From: Bacteroidota bacterium
Lineage (GTDB): Bacteria; Bacteroidota; Bacteroidia; Cytophagales; UBA9547
DNA: 64,000 nucleotides
Reading direction: 5' to 3'
Assembly (NCBI GenBank): GCA_004293915.1
Contig: RDZG01000063.1
Coordinates: forward strand, 1-64,000
In this document: positions 48,301 through 56,453 of the stretch, piece after piece
Layout: each line of letters begins with the position of its first letter
How positions within the stretch are numbered: position 1 is the stretch's first letter
The notes under the pieces: model-generated
The model's input: the letters and a program-made list of their open reading frames with translations, nothing else
Told to the model about the DNA's origin: nothing
Databases searched by the model: none
Program-made: the position numbers and the translations under genes

Positions 48301-49560
48301 TCGTTTACTGTATCTTATACTACAACTGTTCCTGGATGTACTTCACAAACTATTACTACTACTGGTATTACAGTTGTTAGAATGGTTGCACCAACTAGTT
48401 TTGGTTATACTTCAAACACAAAAGGTGTTGGTGGTCAGTTTTGTAATAGTGGTGCTGACTTAGTCCCTACTTTTGTTGGTTCTGCATTTGATGGTTGGAA
48501 TCCTACTTTCAGTGTTAATATAGCAGGTGTGCCTTCTAGTAACGTAATTAAATCAGATGGTACAATTATGATTAGTAAATTACCTGTAGGTAGTTGGACA
48601 GTAACTTATACCGATAATGTAAATAATTGTGGTGCTTTTACTGCCCTTACAGCAGTAGTAAATGTAACCTCTTCGGGTGTTGCAGATATATTCCAAACTG
48701 ATAAAGGAGTTTGCGATGGAAGCCCAATTGTTTTAGTAGTTGATCCACAAAAAATTGCTGATGCTTCTACATTTGTATGGTCTGAAAAATTCAATAATGG
48801 CGTTACAACTTTAGCTGAAACCACAAAAGAATTAAATCATACAATGACTGGTAGTGGCTTACATACAATAAAAGTATCAGTAACAAATGGTCAATGTTTG
48901 CCAAAAGCAGATTCTGTAAATATAAGTGTTGATGCATATCCAGAAGCTGGTGTGATAAAAACAGTAATACCTGGCGATACCTTATTATGTTATGAACCTA
49001 CAATTGCCAATTTGACAATCATTGGGTTCAGAGGTAATAATTTTATTTGGGAATACTCTAAAAAGGAAGTTGATGAAGAAAAAAATGTAAAATATTTGCC
49101 AGCTCAAGGTTTTTATCAAAGTTTCTTGGCTTACGATAGTAAACTTCCATCTGCTACATCTCCAGCATTTAATTCAAATGCAGATTTTACAAGTAAGTTA
49201 TATATTAGAGCAAAAGTATACAATGGTGTTTGTACACTTGGTCCTGACGGAAAAGATGTTTATACGCCAGTGTTTATTATTTCTAAATGTCCTAAAAATA
49301 ATTTTATTCCAAATGCTTTAACTCCAGGCTCAGCAGATGGTAATTCGTTCTGGGATATTCAAAAATTACGTTTGCCTGATAATGTTACAATAACAATCTT
49401 TAATCGTTATGGAGTAGAAGTTTATAGCATGACAGGCAAAGATTTACAAACTCGCACTTTCGATGGCGATGGCTTGCCAGCAGGTACTTATTATTATTTG
49501 ATTGATTATAAAGGTGCAAAAACAGAAAATGATCGTGGGGATTTAACAATTATTCGTTAA
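42292..49560 (+). CDS. Giant secreted multidomain protein, C-terminal part with T9SS type B sorting domain
   Basis: 2422 codons continuing the interrupted giant gene, with no start signal of its own. Ig-like ~85-residue repeats fill ~1-430. Further Ig-like units follow, and four PKD-like domains (~600-700, ~960-1050, ~1222-1320, ~1487-1590; typical cores GYVWNFG, GYTWDFAGG, GYNWSLAG, AWAWNFG). The last ~90 residues (CPKNNFIPNALTPGSADGN, ITIFNRYGVEVY, DGDGLPAGTYYYLIDY) are a type B T9SS domain of the gliding-motility-associated (CHU_C) kind. Type B signals typically direct surface or extracellular release, often with PorP/SprF partners. None is in the window. As it stands this half probably is not made. 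Confidence 0.85.
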   Translation: MWTLVINSLPGILFNYSNSPFCKNGGTSSAPSATIGGIGGSYSGTAGLVFANTTTGTIDLNASTAGTYNVTYTVSIAGCGNVTSTVGNAITINSLPGTSISYAGSPYCNNVASANVTAVNTVTGGIFTAPAGLTINSITGLVTPTSSTQGTYTVTYNYTIAGCGALTTTTSLRINSVPGLLFGFTGSPYCNIGTATPTTSGFNGGGFSSASSSLVFTNTVTGIVNLASSTAGTYPLTYTVSVPGCGNISSTVGSALTINSVPGVNISYVSPVCNTSTISGVTALNTVSGGIYSATGGLTINPTNGTVNPSGFGGTYTITYSYTIAGCGPQSTTTSLVVTTLPSTPTLSYGAAPYCSSSSPISLVSSTNALNGSFFSTATGFSVNATNGQITIPQNTLAGVFVVRYDIPAGAGCASVTGNNTITLSGVPNVLTITNIPATQCYNAQVVLNATGTIPGASIQWLQDGVAVGTNSAVYTTTGLTNTSYTYVAVLNNGVCTTVPSAPMVVNVNVNPTVTGISSSQSFACSSQSVTFNNTGLVGSIVYAVNTGTGFNVLPSNIYTFTNTIVGNAFSFVGYAFVAGCQTVTSTPIIVNSSLCGLTAAFASNPTPICLTNASSTGVTFTNTSSSAGGTILGYVWNFGANATPASTVIGINSTSYTINVTYSAAGPKTITLSILGTGGLTSTISGSVQVDALSTISAMSIPVTAICETNTSSVVSVTALGNIQWYKAGVAQGTAGLQVAGAMTSNTTFIATAVNGVCPMVTATGVVTVTNLNVGGSIAGASPICASSSGLNLTVTSQVGNSYTWYNSTNSGTTWNALSSNVNTIATGTLSTTTSYVVSVTGGACPNVASGIVNINVTPTPIAGTSSVDRMIVCTSDGNGGIYTLANSSGTIQWERSLDLSSWANAAGAGNTTASLTANVETVIGPKYFRARVTNGGACGDVYSNVITVTASSCGLQAAFTPILTTVCVSVGNTVRFTDASTSTNTILGYTWDFAGGTGGNVNTAGPHDITFGTSGPKNVRLTILGLGGLTSIANGSVTVDGTSLQGSISSGLAAPICYKTGSTLTLTGSLGAIQWYSTTTGLLVGTTSTLGTGNLTASDGYFTTVKNGVCPMLTTSGVSVAVHPQSNAGTITSNAASVCQNLTATLGVTGNTGTIYQWQSWNGSAFVNVPNATLAGFTTSALTNTISGTYQYRLEVKSGINACTPAYSNTVTVDAIVCSLSANVTVNGTLLPTAISLQNASGTGLNFGVQLISGTVVGYNWSLAGAGTTSSAASTVNTGYATPGVYNVLVTVIGVGNVPFPYLVVITIDGMSLPGTITGNGTSVNPICYNTNDVLTLSGFVGNAIQWYNSSGIIVGANAATYTTPNLTANETYFATVRNGVSPMVTATGFIVNVRQQATSTGVNIPATLCIGTNASITATGILGTVTGWESSADNSSWSSTALTGNPTTLVSLTDPIVYYRPLITNGIGCTPVGGNSVLIDAIGCTATVSFTGHPLATQCVSTASVAGYTMVDATISAAPKLAWAWNFGSGANPLTATTSAPGVVTYSTPGAKQITLTVTIAGGNVFTSTTTVGISDSFTLDGLAFASSIVSNSTALCSGNSLNLSISGVPTATTYAWERAATNTFVSPTSLGSVTTAGESMPIPTGTSSDYFYRLGVTNGACLVTNYSNVITVSSTLQPSASISYTLDNCKGNVSQSDVLVTVTTVAGGSFPYSFSSGSLGGSLNSSSGLISIASAPIGNHVVTLTASAFKGCNAFTTTTGVNINQNPTASFSYPNASYCENYGTVPVALFNTSGTTTTGNFFSNSTLVVNATNGEVTTNNTTPSNYSVFYALNATAGCPASTSSGVSFTIRANPVANTPTYSNNSNNLYCNIGTSGDATSTNAGGSYASSPSVAFSNASTGNINLASVTTNSIFNIRYVINATPTCAAVTSTGFATVSVNPQVTPSISYANSVYCYNNSTNTEPASVNPSGGTFAVNGAGFTINNNRQVVFGNSIGKSSSFTVSYTTTVPGCTSQTITTTGITVVRMVAPTSFGYTSNTKGVGGQFCNSGADLVPTFVGSAFDGWNPTFSVNIAGVPSSNVIKSDGTIMISKLPVGSWTVTYTDNVNNCGAFTALTAVVNVTSSGVADIFQTDKGVCDGSPIVLVVDPQKIADASTFVWSEKFNNGVTTLAETTKELNHTMTGSGLHTIKVSVTNGQCLPKADSVNISVDAYPEAGVIKTVIPGDTLLCYEPTIANLTIIGFRGNNFIWEYSKKEVDEEKNVKYLPAQGFYQSFLAYDSKLPSATSPAFNSNADFTSKLYIRAKVYNGVCTLGPDGKDVYTPVFIISKCPKNNFIPNALTPGSADGNSFWDIQKLRLPDNVTITIFNRYGVEVYSMTGKDLQTRTFDGDGLPAGTYYYLIDYKGAKTENDRGDLTIIR
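42685..42741 (+). repeat. 57-bp direct repeat, copy 2
   Basis: Identical to 42200-42256, offset 485 bp. 485 is not divisible by three, and the two copies are read in different frames. Adding the ~19 missing bases gives 504, which is divisible by three. Confidence 0.95.
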
Positions 49561-49581
49561 TAGATTTGAAAAATAGAAAAC

Positions 49582-49618
49582 AAAAAAGGGTTGGTAAATT
49601 TTTACCAACCCTTTTTTT
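49582..49618. terminator. Intrinsic terminator after the giant gene
   Basis: AAAAAAGGGTTGGTAAA paired with TTTACCAACCCTTTTTT, then a T-run. It serves the plus-strand gene and, being symmetrical, probably also nuoB on the other strand. Confidence 0.9.
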
Positions 49619-49662
49619 GTTTTTAAATGAGTAATCTCAATTTTCTGTTTGATTACAAACTT

Positions 49663-50172
49663 TTATAAAAACTTCTCAATCGCTAAAGGTTTATTTACAA
49701 TGGTTTCTTTGCGGATTTTATCTTGCAGTTTTAAGATTCCTCCAATAAGTGCTTCGGGTCGTGGGGGGCAGCCAGGCACATATACATCAACGGGTATGAT
49801 GCGATCTACACCTTTTACTACATGATAGCCGTGTTCCCAATATGGTCCACCACAATTTGAACACGAACCCATCGAAATTACATAACGTGGTTCGGGCATT
49901 TGCTCATAAAGGCGTTTGATGCGATCTGCCATTTTAAAAGTAACAGTACCAGCCACAAGCATAATATCTGATTGGCGTGGAGATGGACGTGGAATAACGC
50001 CAAAACGATCTAAATCATAGCCCGAAGCATAGGTACTCATCATTTCGATGGCACAGCAAGCCAAGCCAAAACCCATGGGCCAAAGTGATGAAAGCCTTGC
50101 CCAATTTACTAAATCGTCAAATTTTGTGATAAAAACGCCACCATGTTCTAAATCTCTATCTAGTAATCCCAT
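49663..50172 (-). CDS. nuoB: NADH-quinone oxidoreductase subunit B
   Basis: 169 residues. The four Cys that bind the terminal N2 4Fe-4S cluster are all visible: Cys39 and Cys40 in [12 protein letters not shown], Cys104 in [12 protein letters not shown] and Cys135 in [10 protein letters not shown]. The subunit passes electrons from the NADH arm to quinone in complex I. No other nuo gene adjoins it: the giant gene lies downstream and a divergent EVE-protein gene upstream. That makes it an apparently solitary nuoB. Confidence 0.97.
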   Translation of the reverse strand: MGLLDRDLEHGGVFITKFDDLVNWARLSSLWPMGFGLACCAIEMMSTYASGYDLDRFGVIPRPSPRQSDIMLVAGTVTFKMADRIKRLYEQMPEPRYVISMGSCSNCGGPYWEHGYHVVKGVDRIIPVDVYVPGCPPRPEALIGGILKLQDKIRKETIVNKPLAIEKFL

Positions 50173-50228
50173 AATATTTGCAAATTAACAGTTTATATTT
50201 TTCATTTGGAAAATATTTGAGCAAGTTT

Positions 50229-50633
50229 ATGAATTATTGGTTAATTAAATCCGAACCTGATGTGTATAGTTTTGACAAATTGGTGAGCGATAAAAAAGGT
50301 ATTTGGGACGGTGTACGAAATTATCAGGCTCGAAACAACCTCAAAGAAATGAAAAAAGGCGATTTGGCACTTTTTTATCATAGTAATATTGGCAAGGAAG
50401 TTGTCGGTGTTGTAAAAATTATAAAAGAAAATTATCCAGATCCAACAATTGATGATGCACGTTGGGTGGCGGTGGAGGTTGAGCCTGTTAAAAAACTCAA
50501 AACACCTGTTACGCTTCAAAAAATAAAAACAGATGCTGTTTTGCAACAAATTGGGTTGATAAAACAAAGTCGACTTTCGGTAATTAAACTCAAAAAAGAA
50601 GAATTTGATTATATTTTGCTTTTAGGAGAATGA
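50229..50633 (+). CDS. EVE-domain protein
   Basis: 134 residues from ATG 50229. The track start at 50178 adds residues foreign to the family. The whole protein is one EVE domain: NYWLIKSEPDVYSFDKL, IWDGVRNYQARNNL, LALFYHSN and VGVVKIIKE. The PUA-like fold binds modified bases in nucleic acids, and bacterial members are mostly uncharacterised. It ends four bases before the convergent mutL stop. Confidence 0.92.
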   Translation: MNYWLIKSEPDVYSFDKLVSDKKGIWDGVRNYQARNNLKEMKKGDLALFYHSNIGKEVVGVVKIIKENYPDPTIDDARWVAVEVEPVKKLKTPVTLQKIKTDAVLQQIGLIKQSRLSVIKLKKEEFDYILLLGE

Positions 50634-50637
50634 GTTT

Positions 50638-52458
50638 TTAGTTTTTGAATAACTCTTCTAGTTTTTCACTATCAAAATTTACTATTGTGAAATTTCCATC
50701 GGGAGTAAAACTTGGATTGGGACTACTAAGCAATTGTTCGAGCAAAGTACTCATTTCGGTTTGCGATAGTTTTGTACCTTTTTTGATTGCCGAACGTTTG
50801 GCTAAGGCTCGTGCCAAATTTTCTTTTGTAGGTAATTTAAGCTGCGATTGATTATATTTATATTGTTCTAAAAATCCTTCAAAAAGACTTTTTTCGCTGC
50901 CTGGTCGCATCGAAGTAGGCACGCCATTAATCACTATGGCAGATTTTCCAAAAATTGAGAACGAAAAACCAAGTGCATGAATTTCTTCGGAAAGCGAATT
51001 TACCAATTCAAAATCGGCAACCGAAAGTTCGAGCGTTAGTGGAAACAAAAACTGTTGCGATGCACCATATTTTTTTGATAAGGTTTCGATAAATTTATCA
51101 TATAAAACCCGCTCGTGAGCTGCTTGTTGGTCGATAATCATCATTCCAGACCGAACTTGAGTTACAATATAGCTATTTTGAATTTGAAAAATTAAATGAT
51201 GCTCGGCTTTAATTTCGTTTTTATCGATACTATGAATGGTGTCTAATTCGCTTTTAAAACGTAATTCCATTTTTTCTTGCGATGCAGTTGGGCTTGGACT
51301 AAAACTGTTTTTTTCGATTCCTTCATATAGTTTTTCCCAACTTTGAGCTGTTTTTTTCTCCGATTGAAAGGTTGATTGTTTTTTAAAAGCTTCAAAATCT
51401 GGCTTTTGGACCGGCACAGCACTAAACGAATTGTGATTTATATCTTCCGAAAAATCAATTTTTGATAAGTTTGAAGTCGCAATGGCTTTACGTACAGCCG
51501 CATTTACGATTCTGTAAACGGTGTGTTCGTCATCAAATTTGATTTCGGTTTTGGTTGGATGTACATTTATATCAATATGTTTTGGGTCTATTTCAAAGAA
51601 TAATACATAAAATGGATGTTCATCTTCATCAATTAATCCTTTGAAACTATCTTTTACTGCATGATGCAAATAGCCATGTTTGATATATCTTTTATTAGCA
51701 AAAAAATATTGATCGCCACGTTTTTTACGAGCTGATTCGGGCTTTCCAATATAGCCTGTGATTTTTATAAATGGTGTATCTTCTTGACAAGCAACCAATT
51801 GTGATTTATATTGATTTCCCAATAGTAATAAAATGCGTTGAGCCAATTTTCCATCAGGTAAAATATAAACTTCTTGGTCTTGGTTGTAAAACGAAAAATT
51901 AATTTGCGGATTTGCCAATGCCACTCTCACGAACTCATCTTGGATATGTGCAAATTCTATATTATTGTTTTTTAAGAAATTTCTTCGTGCAGGAACATTA
52001 AAAAATAAATTTTTGACTGTTATCGAAGTGCCTTTTGGCGTTTGCGTAGGTTCAAGTTTTATAATTTGTGAAGCTTCAATTTGCAATACAACACCTGTTT
52101 CGTCCGTATCTTTTCTGGTTTTTAGTTCGACTTGTGCCACTGCAGCAATCGAAGCCAAGGCTTCGCCTCTAAAACCCATAGTCATGATTTTGAACAAATC
52201 TTCGGTAGCTTTTATTTTTGAAGTTGCATGGCGTTCAAAACTCATGCGGGCATCGGTTTCTGTCATTCCCGAACCGTTGTCTATTACCTGAATCCAGGTT
52301 TTTCCAGCATCTTTTACAATTAATTTTATTTCGGTTGCCCCTGCATCAATGGCGTTTTCCAATAATTCTTTTACCACAGAAGCTGGTCGTTGAACCACCT
52401 CGCCAGCGGCAATTTGGTTGGCTAAAGACTCTGGAAGCAATCGAATAATATCAGGCAT
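50638..52458 (-). CDS. mutL: DNA mismatch repair protein MutL
   Basis: 606 residues. The N-terminal GHKL ATPase has ELLENAIDAGATEI, DNGSGM and GFRGEALASIAAV, followed by the transducer domain (HPTKTEIKF). A linker (~340-410) leads to the C-terminal dimerisation domain with MMIIDQQAAHERVLYDKF. It couples mismatch recognition by MutS to strand incision. The endonuclease motif reads DQQA-x2-E-x4-D instead of DQHA-x2-E-x4-E. The usual Cys-containing zinc motifs are replaced (AKRSAIKKGTKL, FTPDGN). Nicking activity is therefore uncertain. Confidence 0.96.
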   Translation of the reverse strand: MPDIIRLLPESLANQIAAGEVVQRPASVVKELLENAIDAGATEIKLIVKDAGKTWIQVIDNGSGMTETDARMSFERHATSKIKATEDLFKIMTMGFRGEALASIAAVAQVELKTRKDTDETGVVLQIEASQIIKLEPTQTPKGTSITVKNLFFNVPARRNFLKNNNIEFAHIQDEFVRVALANPQINFSFYNQDQEVYILPDGKLAQRILLLLGNQYKSQLVACQEDTPFIKITGYIGKPESARKKRGDQYFFANKRYIKHGYLHHAVKDSFKGLIDEDEHPFYVLFFEIDPKHIDINVHPTKTEIKFDDEHTVYRIVNAAVRKAIATSNLSKIDFSEDINHNSFSAVPVQKPDFEAFKKQSTFQSEKKTAQSWEKLYEGIEKNSFSPSPTASQEKMELRFKSELDTIHSIDKNEIKAEHHLIFQIQNSYIVTQVRSGMMIIDQQAAHERVLYDKFIETLSKKYGASQQFLFPLTLELSVADFELVNSLSEEIHALGFSFSIFGKSAIVINGVPTSMRPGSEKSLFEGFLEQYKYNQSQLKLPTKENLARALAKRSAIKKGTKLSQTEMSTLLEQLLSSPNPSFTPDGNFTIVNFDSEKLEELFKN

Positions 52459-52503
52459 AAATTAATTTTGGTGCAAATTTATGTTTAATTTTTTCTAATC
52501 TTT

Positions 52504-53286
52504 TTATTTATCAAAAACTAAAGATTGAGGAAGCATTAATAAAAATGGAACTGATTTTTCGTAGTCTAATCCTTCATAGAATAAACCTAATCTTGACAGA
52601 TTTTTATAATAATCATTAATATTTTTATAGTAATATTTTTCAGATTTAATATACCATGCTCTTTCCCCCAGTTTTTCTACCAAAAACCATTTTTCTAGCA
52701 GGCGTGAAATTCTACCGTTGCCATCACTAAATGGATGTATATTAACAAATGCTAAATGAATATAAGATGCATAATAAAAAACTTCTTCAATTGATAATTC
52801 TTGTTTTAGTAGTTTATTTATTTCATCCCATAATTGTTTGTAATGACTTTTTACTAAAATTAAAGGTGCAGCTTCATATTGTATTCTACCTGTTTTATGT
52901 TCCATAACAAGCATTTCAGTTTTTCTAATTACCCCTTGTTGAAATTTAGGAAGTAAATGTGTTGAAATTAATTTGTGCGTTTTTAAGAAATTATTATGAT
53001 TTAAGCTATTTTCATTTGCAAACAGATAGGCTTGATATAAATCATTTGGCTTTTCTGTTAGTTCTGGAATATATTTAACTTTTAACATTTTATGTTTTAC
53101 ATAACTATCTACTTCTAGTTGCTCTCCTTCTATTTTTGAAGATGACATTACCGAAACAGATGTATAAAATGTAAAACTATGAGGCTCTAATTTTATTTGC
53201 TCTAAATCAGAAAATTCTTTTTGAATATCAATATCTAACATTGATCTCCATGTTTTTAAAAAATCAGATTTTATTATATTGCTCAT
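52504..53286 (-). CDS. Fic-family protein (predicted AMP transferase) with N-terminal inhibitory motif
   Basis: 260 residues. The active-site loop is NIHPFSDGNGRISRLLEKW, with His184 and an intact HPFxDGNGR. The motif SSKIEG (Ser49 to Gly54, Glu53) matches the (S/T)xxxE(G/N) inhibitory helix, so this is a class II Fic that restrains itself in cis. The family transfers AMP (or other phosphate groups) to protein hydroxyls. The target is unknown. No antitoxin gene adjoins it, which fits built-in inhibition. It lies between mutL and the ilvD promoter region. Confidence 0.9.
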   Translation of the reverse strand: MSNIIKSDFLKTWRSMLDIDIQKEFSDLEQIKLEPHSFTFYTSVSVMSSSKIEGEQLEVDSYVKHKMLKVKYIPELTEKPNDLYQAYLFANENSLNHNNFLKTHKLISTHLLPKFQQGVIRKTEMLVMEHKTGRIQYEAAPLILVKSHYKQLWDEINKLLKQELSIEEVFYYASYIHLAFVNIHPFSDGNGRISRLLEKWFLVEKLGERAWYIKSEKYYYKNINDYYKNLSRLGLFYEGLDYEKSVPFLLMLPQSLVFDK

Positions 53287-53541
53287 TTTTAAGTTGATAT
53301 TTTTTGTTTGTATTATTGATTTTAATAAGTCGGTTTAATTATATCCAATTATTTATTCTTGAATATCAAATCAATAATTATATTACAATTTCAAAATTGA
53401 CTGTAAAGATAATTTTTAAAATCTTTATGCCACATAATTTAATTTTAAGTTCTTGAGTATAAAACTAAGAATTTATAATGCCTTTGAATTAAAACTTGGA
53501 TATAAATTTTTAAAACTCATTCATAAATTTTTAAAACCCTT

Positions 53542-53549
53542 TACATTTG
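53542..53549 (+). promoter_or_regulatory. Putative -7 element of ilvD
   Basis: TACATTTG matches TAnnTTTG, 17 bases before the ATG at 53567. Its position argues against the far upstream track start. The -33 element is not clear. Confidence 0.4.
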
Positions 53550-53566
53550 TAAAAAAATCACTAAAA

Positions 53567-55240
53567 ATGGTATTAAATAAATATAGTCGCACACTCACAC
53601 AAGACGAAACTTTGCCTGCAGCTCAAGCCATGCTTATTGGCTCTGGTATTCCGTATGAAGATTTAGGAAAACCCTTTGTAGGCATTGGTAGCACAGGTTT
53701 TGATGGCAATCCTTGCAATATGCACCTAACTAATTTTTCTGCTATAATGAAAGATTCTGTTGGCAAAAACAATATGGTTGGTTTGGTTTTTAATACTATT
53801 GGTGTTAGTGATGGTATCACAAACGGAAACGATGGTATGCGCTATTCGTTGCCATCGAGAGAAATTATTGCTGATTCAATTGAAACTGCTGCCGGTGCTC
53901 ATTTTTATGATGCGGTGCTTTTTACTGCTGGTTGTGATAAAAATATGCCAGGAGCAATTATGGCTATGGCTCGATTGAATAGACCTGCCATTATGATTTA
54001 TGGTGGAACAATAAACGGTGGCGAATATAAAGGAGAAAAACTCAATATTGTTTCGGCTTTTGAAGCACATGGAAAAAAAGTGGCTGGCAAAATCACTCCC
54101 GAAGATTTTAAAGAAATCATCAAACATTCATGCCCAGGTCCGGGTGCTTGTGGCGGAATGTACACTGCAAATACTATGGCATCAGCAATCGAAGCAATGG
54201 GAATGAGTTTGCCACACAGTTCTTCGAGTCCAGCTCGAAGCGATGAGAAAAAAAACGAATGCAAAGAAGCTGCAAAATATATTTTGAATTTGTTGGAAAA
54301 AGACATCAAGCCAAAAGATATTATGACTCGTGCCGCTTTTGAAAATGCCATGAAAATAATTACTGTTTTGGGTGGTTCTACAAATGCTGTTTTGCATTTG
54401 ATAGCCATGGCAAACACAGTTGGAATAAAATTAACTATTGATGATTTTCAGAAAGTTACAGACACAACGCCTCTTTTGGCAGACATGAAACCTTCTGGAA
54501 AATATTTGATGGAAGATTTATATAAAGTAGGCGGAATTCCTGCTATTATGAAATTTATGCTCAAAAATGGCATGATTGATGGTTCGTGTTTGACTGTAAC
54601 GGGAAAAACGGTGGCTGAAAATTTAGCAACGGTGGCTGATTTACCAGCTGGTCAGGATTTATTGCGACCGCTTAATAATCCTATCAAACCACAAGGTCAT
54701 ATTCAGATTTTGTATGGAAATATTGCCACAAAAGGCTCGGTTGCTAAAATTACGGGACATGAAGGCGAACGATTTGAAGGCAAAGCCATTTGTTTTGATT
54801 CGGAAGCCGAACTAAACGAAGGTATTATTTCGGACAAAGTTCAGCCTGGTCATGTGGTTGTGATTCGTTATGTTGGTCCAAAAGGTGGTCCGGGAATGCC
54901 CGAAATGCTTAAACCAACTTCGGCTATTATGGGAAAAGGATTGGGCAATACAGTAGCACTAATCACAGATGGTCGCTTTTCGGGTGGCACACATGGTTTT
55001 GTAGTTGGGCATATTACTCCAGAAGCTATGGAAGGTGGAGCAATAAGTTTAATAAAAGATGGAGATACAATTGTGATTGATGCCGTAAACAATACTTTAA
55101 ATGTATTGATTTCTGACGAAGAAATGCAAAAACGCAAAGCTGTATGGAAAAAACCTCCTTATCGTGTAACTAGTGGTTATTTGTGGAAATACATCAAAAA
55201 TGTGGAAGATGCAAGCCAAGGTTGTTTGACGGATAGATAA
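53567..55240 (+). CDS. ilvD: Dihydroxy-acid dehydratase
   Basis: 557 residues from ATG 53567. The track's TTG start adds 38 basic residues not expected in the family. The Fe-S/metal motifs are [16 protein letters not shown] and [16 protein letters not shown], with the late [14 protein letters not shown] region also intact. It dehydrates 2,3-dihydroxy acids to 2-keto acids in valine, isoleucine and pantothenate synthesis. It is monocistronic here with its own terminator. Other ilv genes are not in the window. Confidence 0.96.
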   Translation: MVLNKYSRTLTQDETLPAAQAMLIGSGIPYEDLGKPFVGIGSTGFDGNPCNMHLTNFSAIMKDSVGKNNMVGLVFNTIGVSDGITNGNDGMRYSLPSREIIADSIETAAGAHFYDAVLFTAGCDKNMPGAIMAMARLNRPAIMIYGGTINGGEYKGEKLNIVSAFEAHGKKVAGKITPEDFKEIIKHSCPGPGACGGMYTANTMASAIEAMGMSLPHSSSSPARSDEKKNECKEAAKYILNLLEKDIKPKDIMTRAAFENAMKIITVLGGSTNAVLHLIAMANTVGIKLTIDDFQKVTDTTPLLADMKPSGKYLMEDLYKVGGIPAIMKFMLKNGMIDGSCLTVTGKTVAENLATVADLPAGQDLLRPLNNPIKPQGHIQILYGNIATKGSVAKITGHEGERFEGKAICFDSEAELNEGIISDKVQPGHVVVIRYVGPKGGPGMPEMLKPTSAIMGKGLGNTVALITDGRFSGGTHGFVVGHITPEAMEGGAISLIKDGDTIVIDAVNNTLNVLISDEEMQKRKAVWKKPPYRVTSGYLWKYIKNVEDASQGCLTDR

Positions 55241-55245
55241 AAATT

Positions 55246-55282
55246 AAAAAGCCCTCTTAAATTTAATTTCAGAGGGCTTTTT
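55246..55282. terminator. Intrinsic terminator, shared by ilvD and the convergent gene
   Basis: AAAAAGCCCTCT-N13-AGAGGGCTTTTT, flanked by A- and T-runs. It lies between convergent stops. Confidence 0.88.
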
Positions 55283-55305
55283 GTTAAAATATCAATTTTC
55301 AAACA

Positions 55306-55767
55306 TCAAAACACATCCAAAATCTCAACTTTTTTACCATTAAAATCAAAAACAAAACCTATTTTTTGGTTCAATATTTTTTGAGCAACTGGCGAAACAG
55401 GCGATATGGCATAATAATCCGTGTTTTCTATTTTAATATTGCCAATAGCTGCCGAAATAAAATAGTTGTTTACAGAAGTTAGCACTACACATCCCGATTT
55501 TATAGTCGCATGAATATTTTTGTAATCTAATCCATTAAAAAGTTGGTGCATTTGTTTGGCTTCCGATAGCAATTTTGCACTTCTATCTCTGTCGTTTTGG
55601 CTCATGGCTCTGCCTGTTTCGTATTTATCTCCAGCACTGCTTTTTGTTTCTGCATTGGCAGATTGTTGGGCATGTTGCATATCGGCACTAGAAATATCAA
55701 TTTTTGATTGAATAATTTGGGTGCATTTTTCAAAAAGTATCGCTTTGATTTTAAGTTTTTCGTGCAT
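55306..55767 (-). CDS. GreA/GreB C-terminal-like small protein
   Basis: 153 residues. The N-terminal half is helical (LKIKAILFEKCTQIIQSKID, then SSAGDKYETGRAMSQNDRD). The C-terminal half (SVNNYFISAAIGNIKI, YYAISPVSPVAQKILNQKIG) resembles the FKBP-like C-terminal domain of Gre transcription factors. Bacteroidota databases often carry the label 3-oxoacyl-ACP synthase for this family, which the sequence does not support. A role at RNA polymerase is inference. Confidence 0.7.
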   Translation of the reverse strand: MHEKLKIKAILFEKCTQIIQSKIDISSADMQHAQQSANAETKSSAGDKYETGRAMSQNDRDRSAKLLSEAKQMHQLFNGLDYKNIHATIKSGCVVLTSVNNYFISAAIGNIKIENTDYYAISPVSPVAQKILNQKIGFVFDFNGKKVEILDVF

Positions 55768-55778
55768 AAAAATAAAAC

Positions 55779-55807
55779 AAAAAGCACAAGCCTAAACTTG
55801 TGCTTTT
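55779..55807 (-). terminator. Intrinsic terminator of brxA
   Basis: AAAAGCACAAG-CCTAAA-CTTGTGCTTTT. It lies 30 bases past the bacilliredoxin stop, with a T-rich tail on the minus strand. Confidence 0.88.
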
Positions 55808-55837
55808 ACAAATTAATAAAATGTTAGTTTGAAAAAC

Positions 55838-56263
55838 TTAAACCGTTTGACCGCAATATTCTTCAAATGCCATCATTAAGTTTTCAGCAATCATTTCGGC
55901 AGGTCTGCCTTCAATGTGGTGACGCTCAACGATATGTACCAATTCTCCGTCTTTAAACAAAGCCATCGAAGGCGAAGATGGTGGATAAGGCATCATAAAC
56001 TCACGAGCTTTTGAAACCGCATCTTTATCTACACCAGCAAAAACGGTAATCAAATGATCTGGTTTTGCTTTGCCAGATTCCACAGCCATTTTAGCTGCCG
56101 GACGTGCATTTCGAGCTGCACAGCCACAAACCGAATTTACAACCACAAAAGTTGTACCTTTTTTATTTATAACCGAGGCTACATCGGCTGGATTAACAAC
56201 ATCCATAAAACCTACCGCAGTAAGTTCCTTTTTCATTGGGATAACTAATTCTTCTGGATACAT
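55838..56263 (-). CDS. BrxA/BrxB-family bacilliredoxin
   Basis: 141 residues with a thioredoxin-like fold and the signature CGC active site in VNSVCGCAARNARPA. The family removes bacillithiol from proteins (de-bacillithiolation). That makes bacillithiol a likely thiol in this organism, although no bsh gene is in the window. MYPEELVIPMKKELTAVGF is the typical family N-terminus. Monocistronic. Confidence 0.93.
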   Translation of the reverse strand: MYPEELVIPMKKELTAVGFMDVVNPADVASVINKKGTTFVVVNSVCGCAARNARPAAKMAVESGKAKPDHLITVFAGVDKDAVSKAREFMMPYPPSSPSMALFKDGELVHIVERHHIEGRPAEMIAENLMMAFEEYCGQTV

Positions 56264-56356
56264 ATTTTTAGTTGAAAGTTTAAAATTGATAGTTGATAGT
56301 TTATTTCTTCTAGTTGATAACTTTTTATTTTATGGTATGATTTTTTAATTTTTTTT

Positions 56357-56453
56357 AACAATTAACAATTAACAATTAACAATTAACAATTAACAATTAA
56401 CAATTAACAATTAACAATTAACAATTAACAATTAACAATTAACAATTAACAAT
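56357..56453. repeat. Octamer tandem repeat (AACAATTA)x12
   Basis: About 97 bases made of a perfect 8-bp unit, roughly 12 copies. The right end runs into the 3' end of the sufT-like gene and supplies its last codons and stop. The stretch just to the left (56270-56330) has looser TTGATAGTTGATAGTT-type repeats. There are no spacers, so it is not CRISPR. Confidence 0.97.

Noticed and set aside
55306-55767. 3-oxoacyl-ACP synthase
   Set aside because: This label is common for the family, but the 153-residue protein has no thiolase fold or catalytic Cys. The C-terminal half looks like GreA/GreB.
56357-56453. CRISPR array
   Set aside because: The array is a pure 8-bp tandem repeat with no unique spacers and no cas genes nearby.
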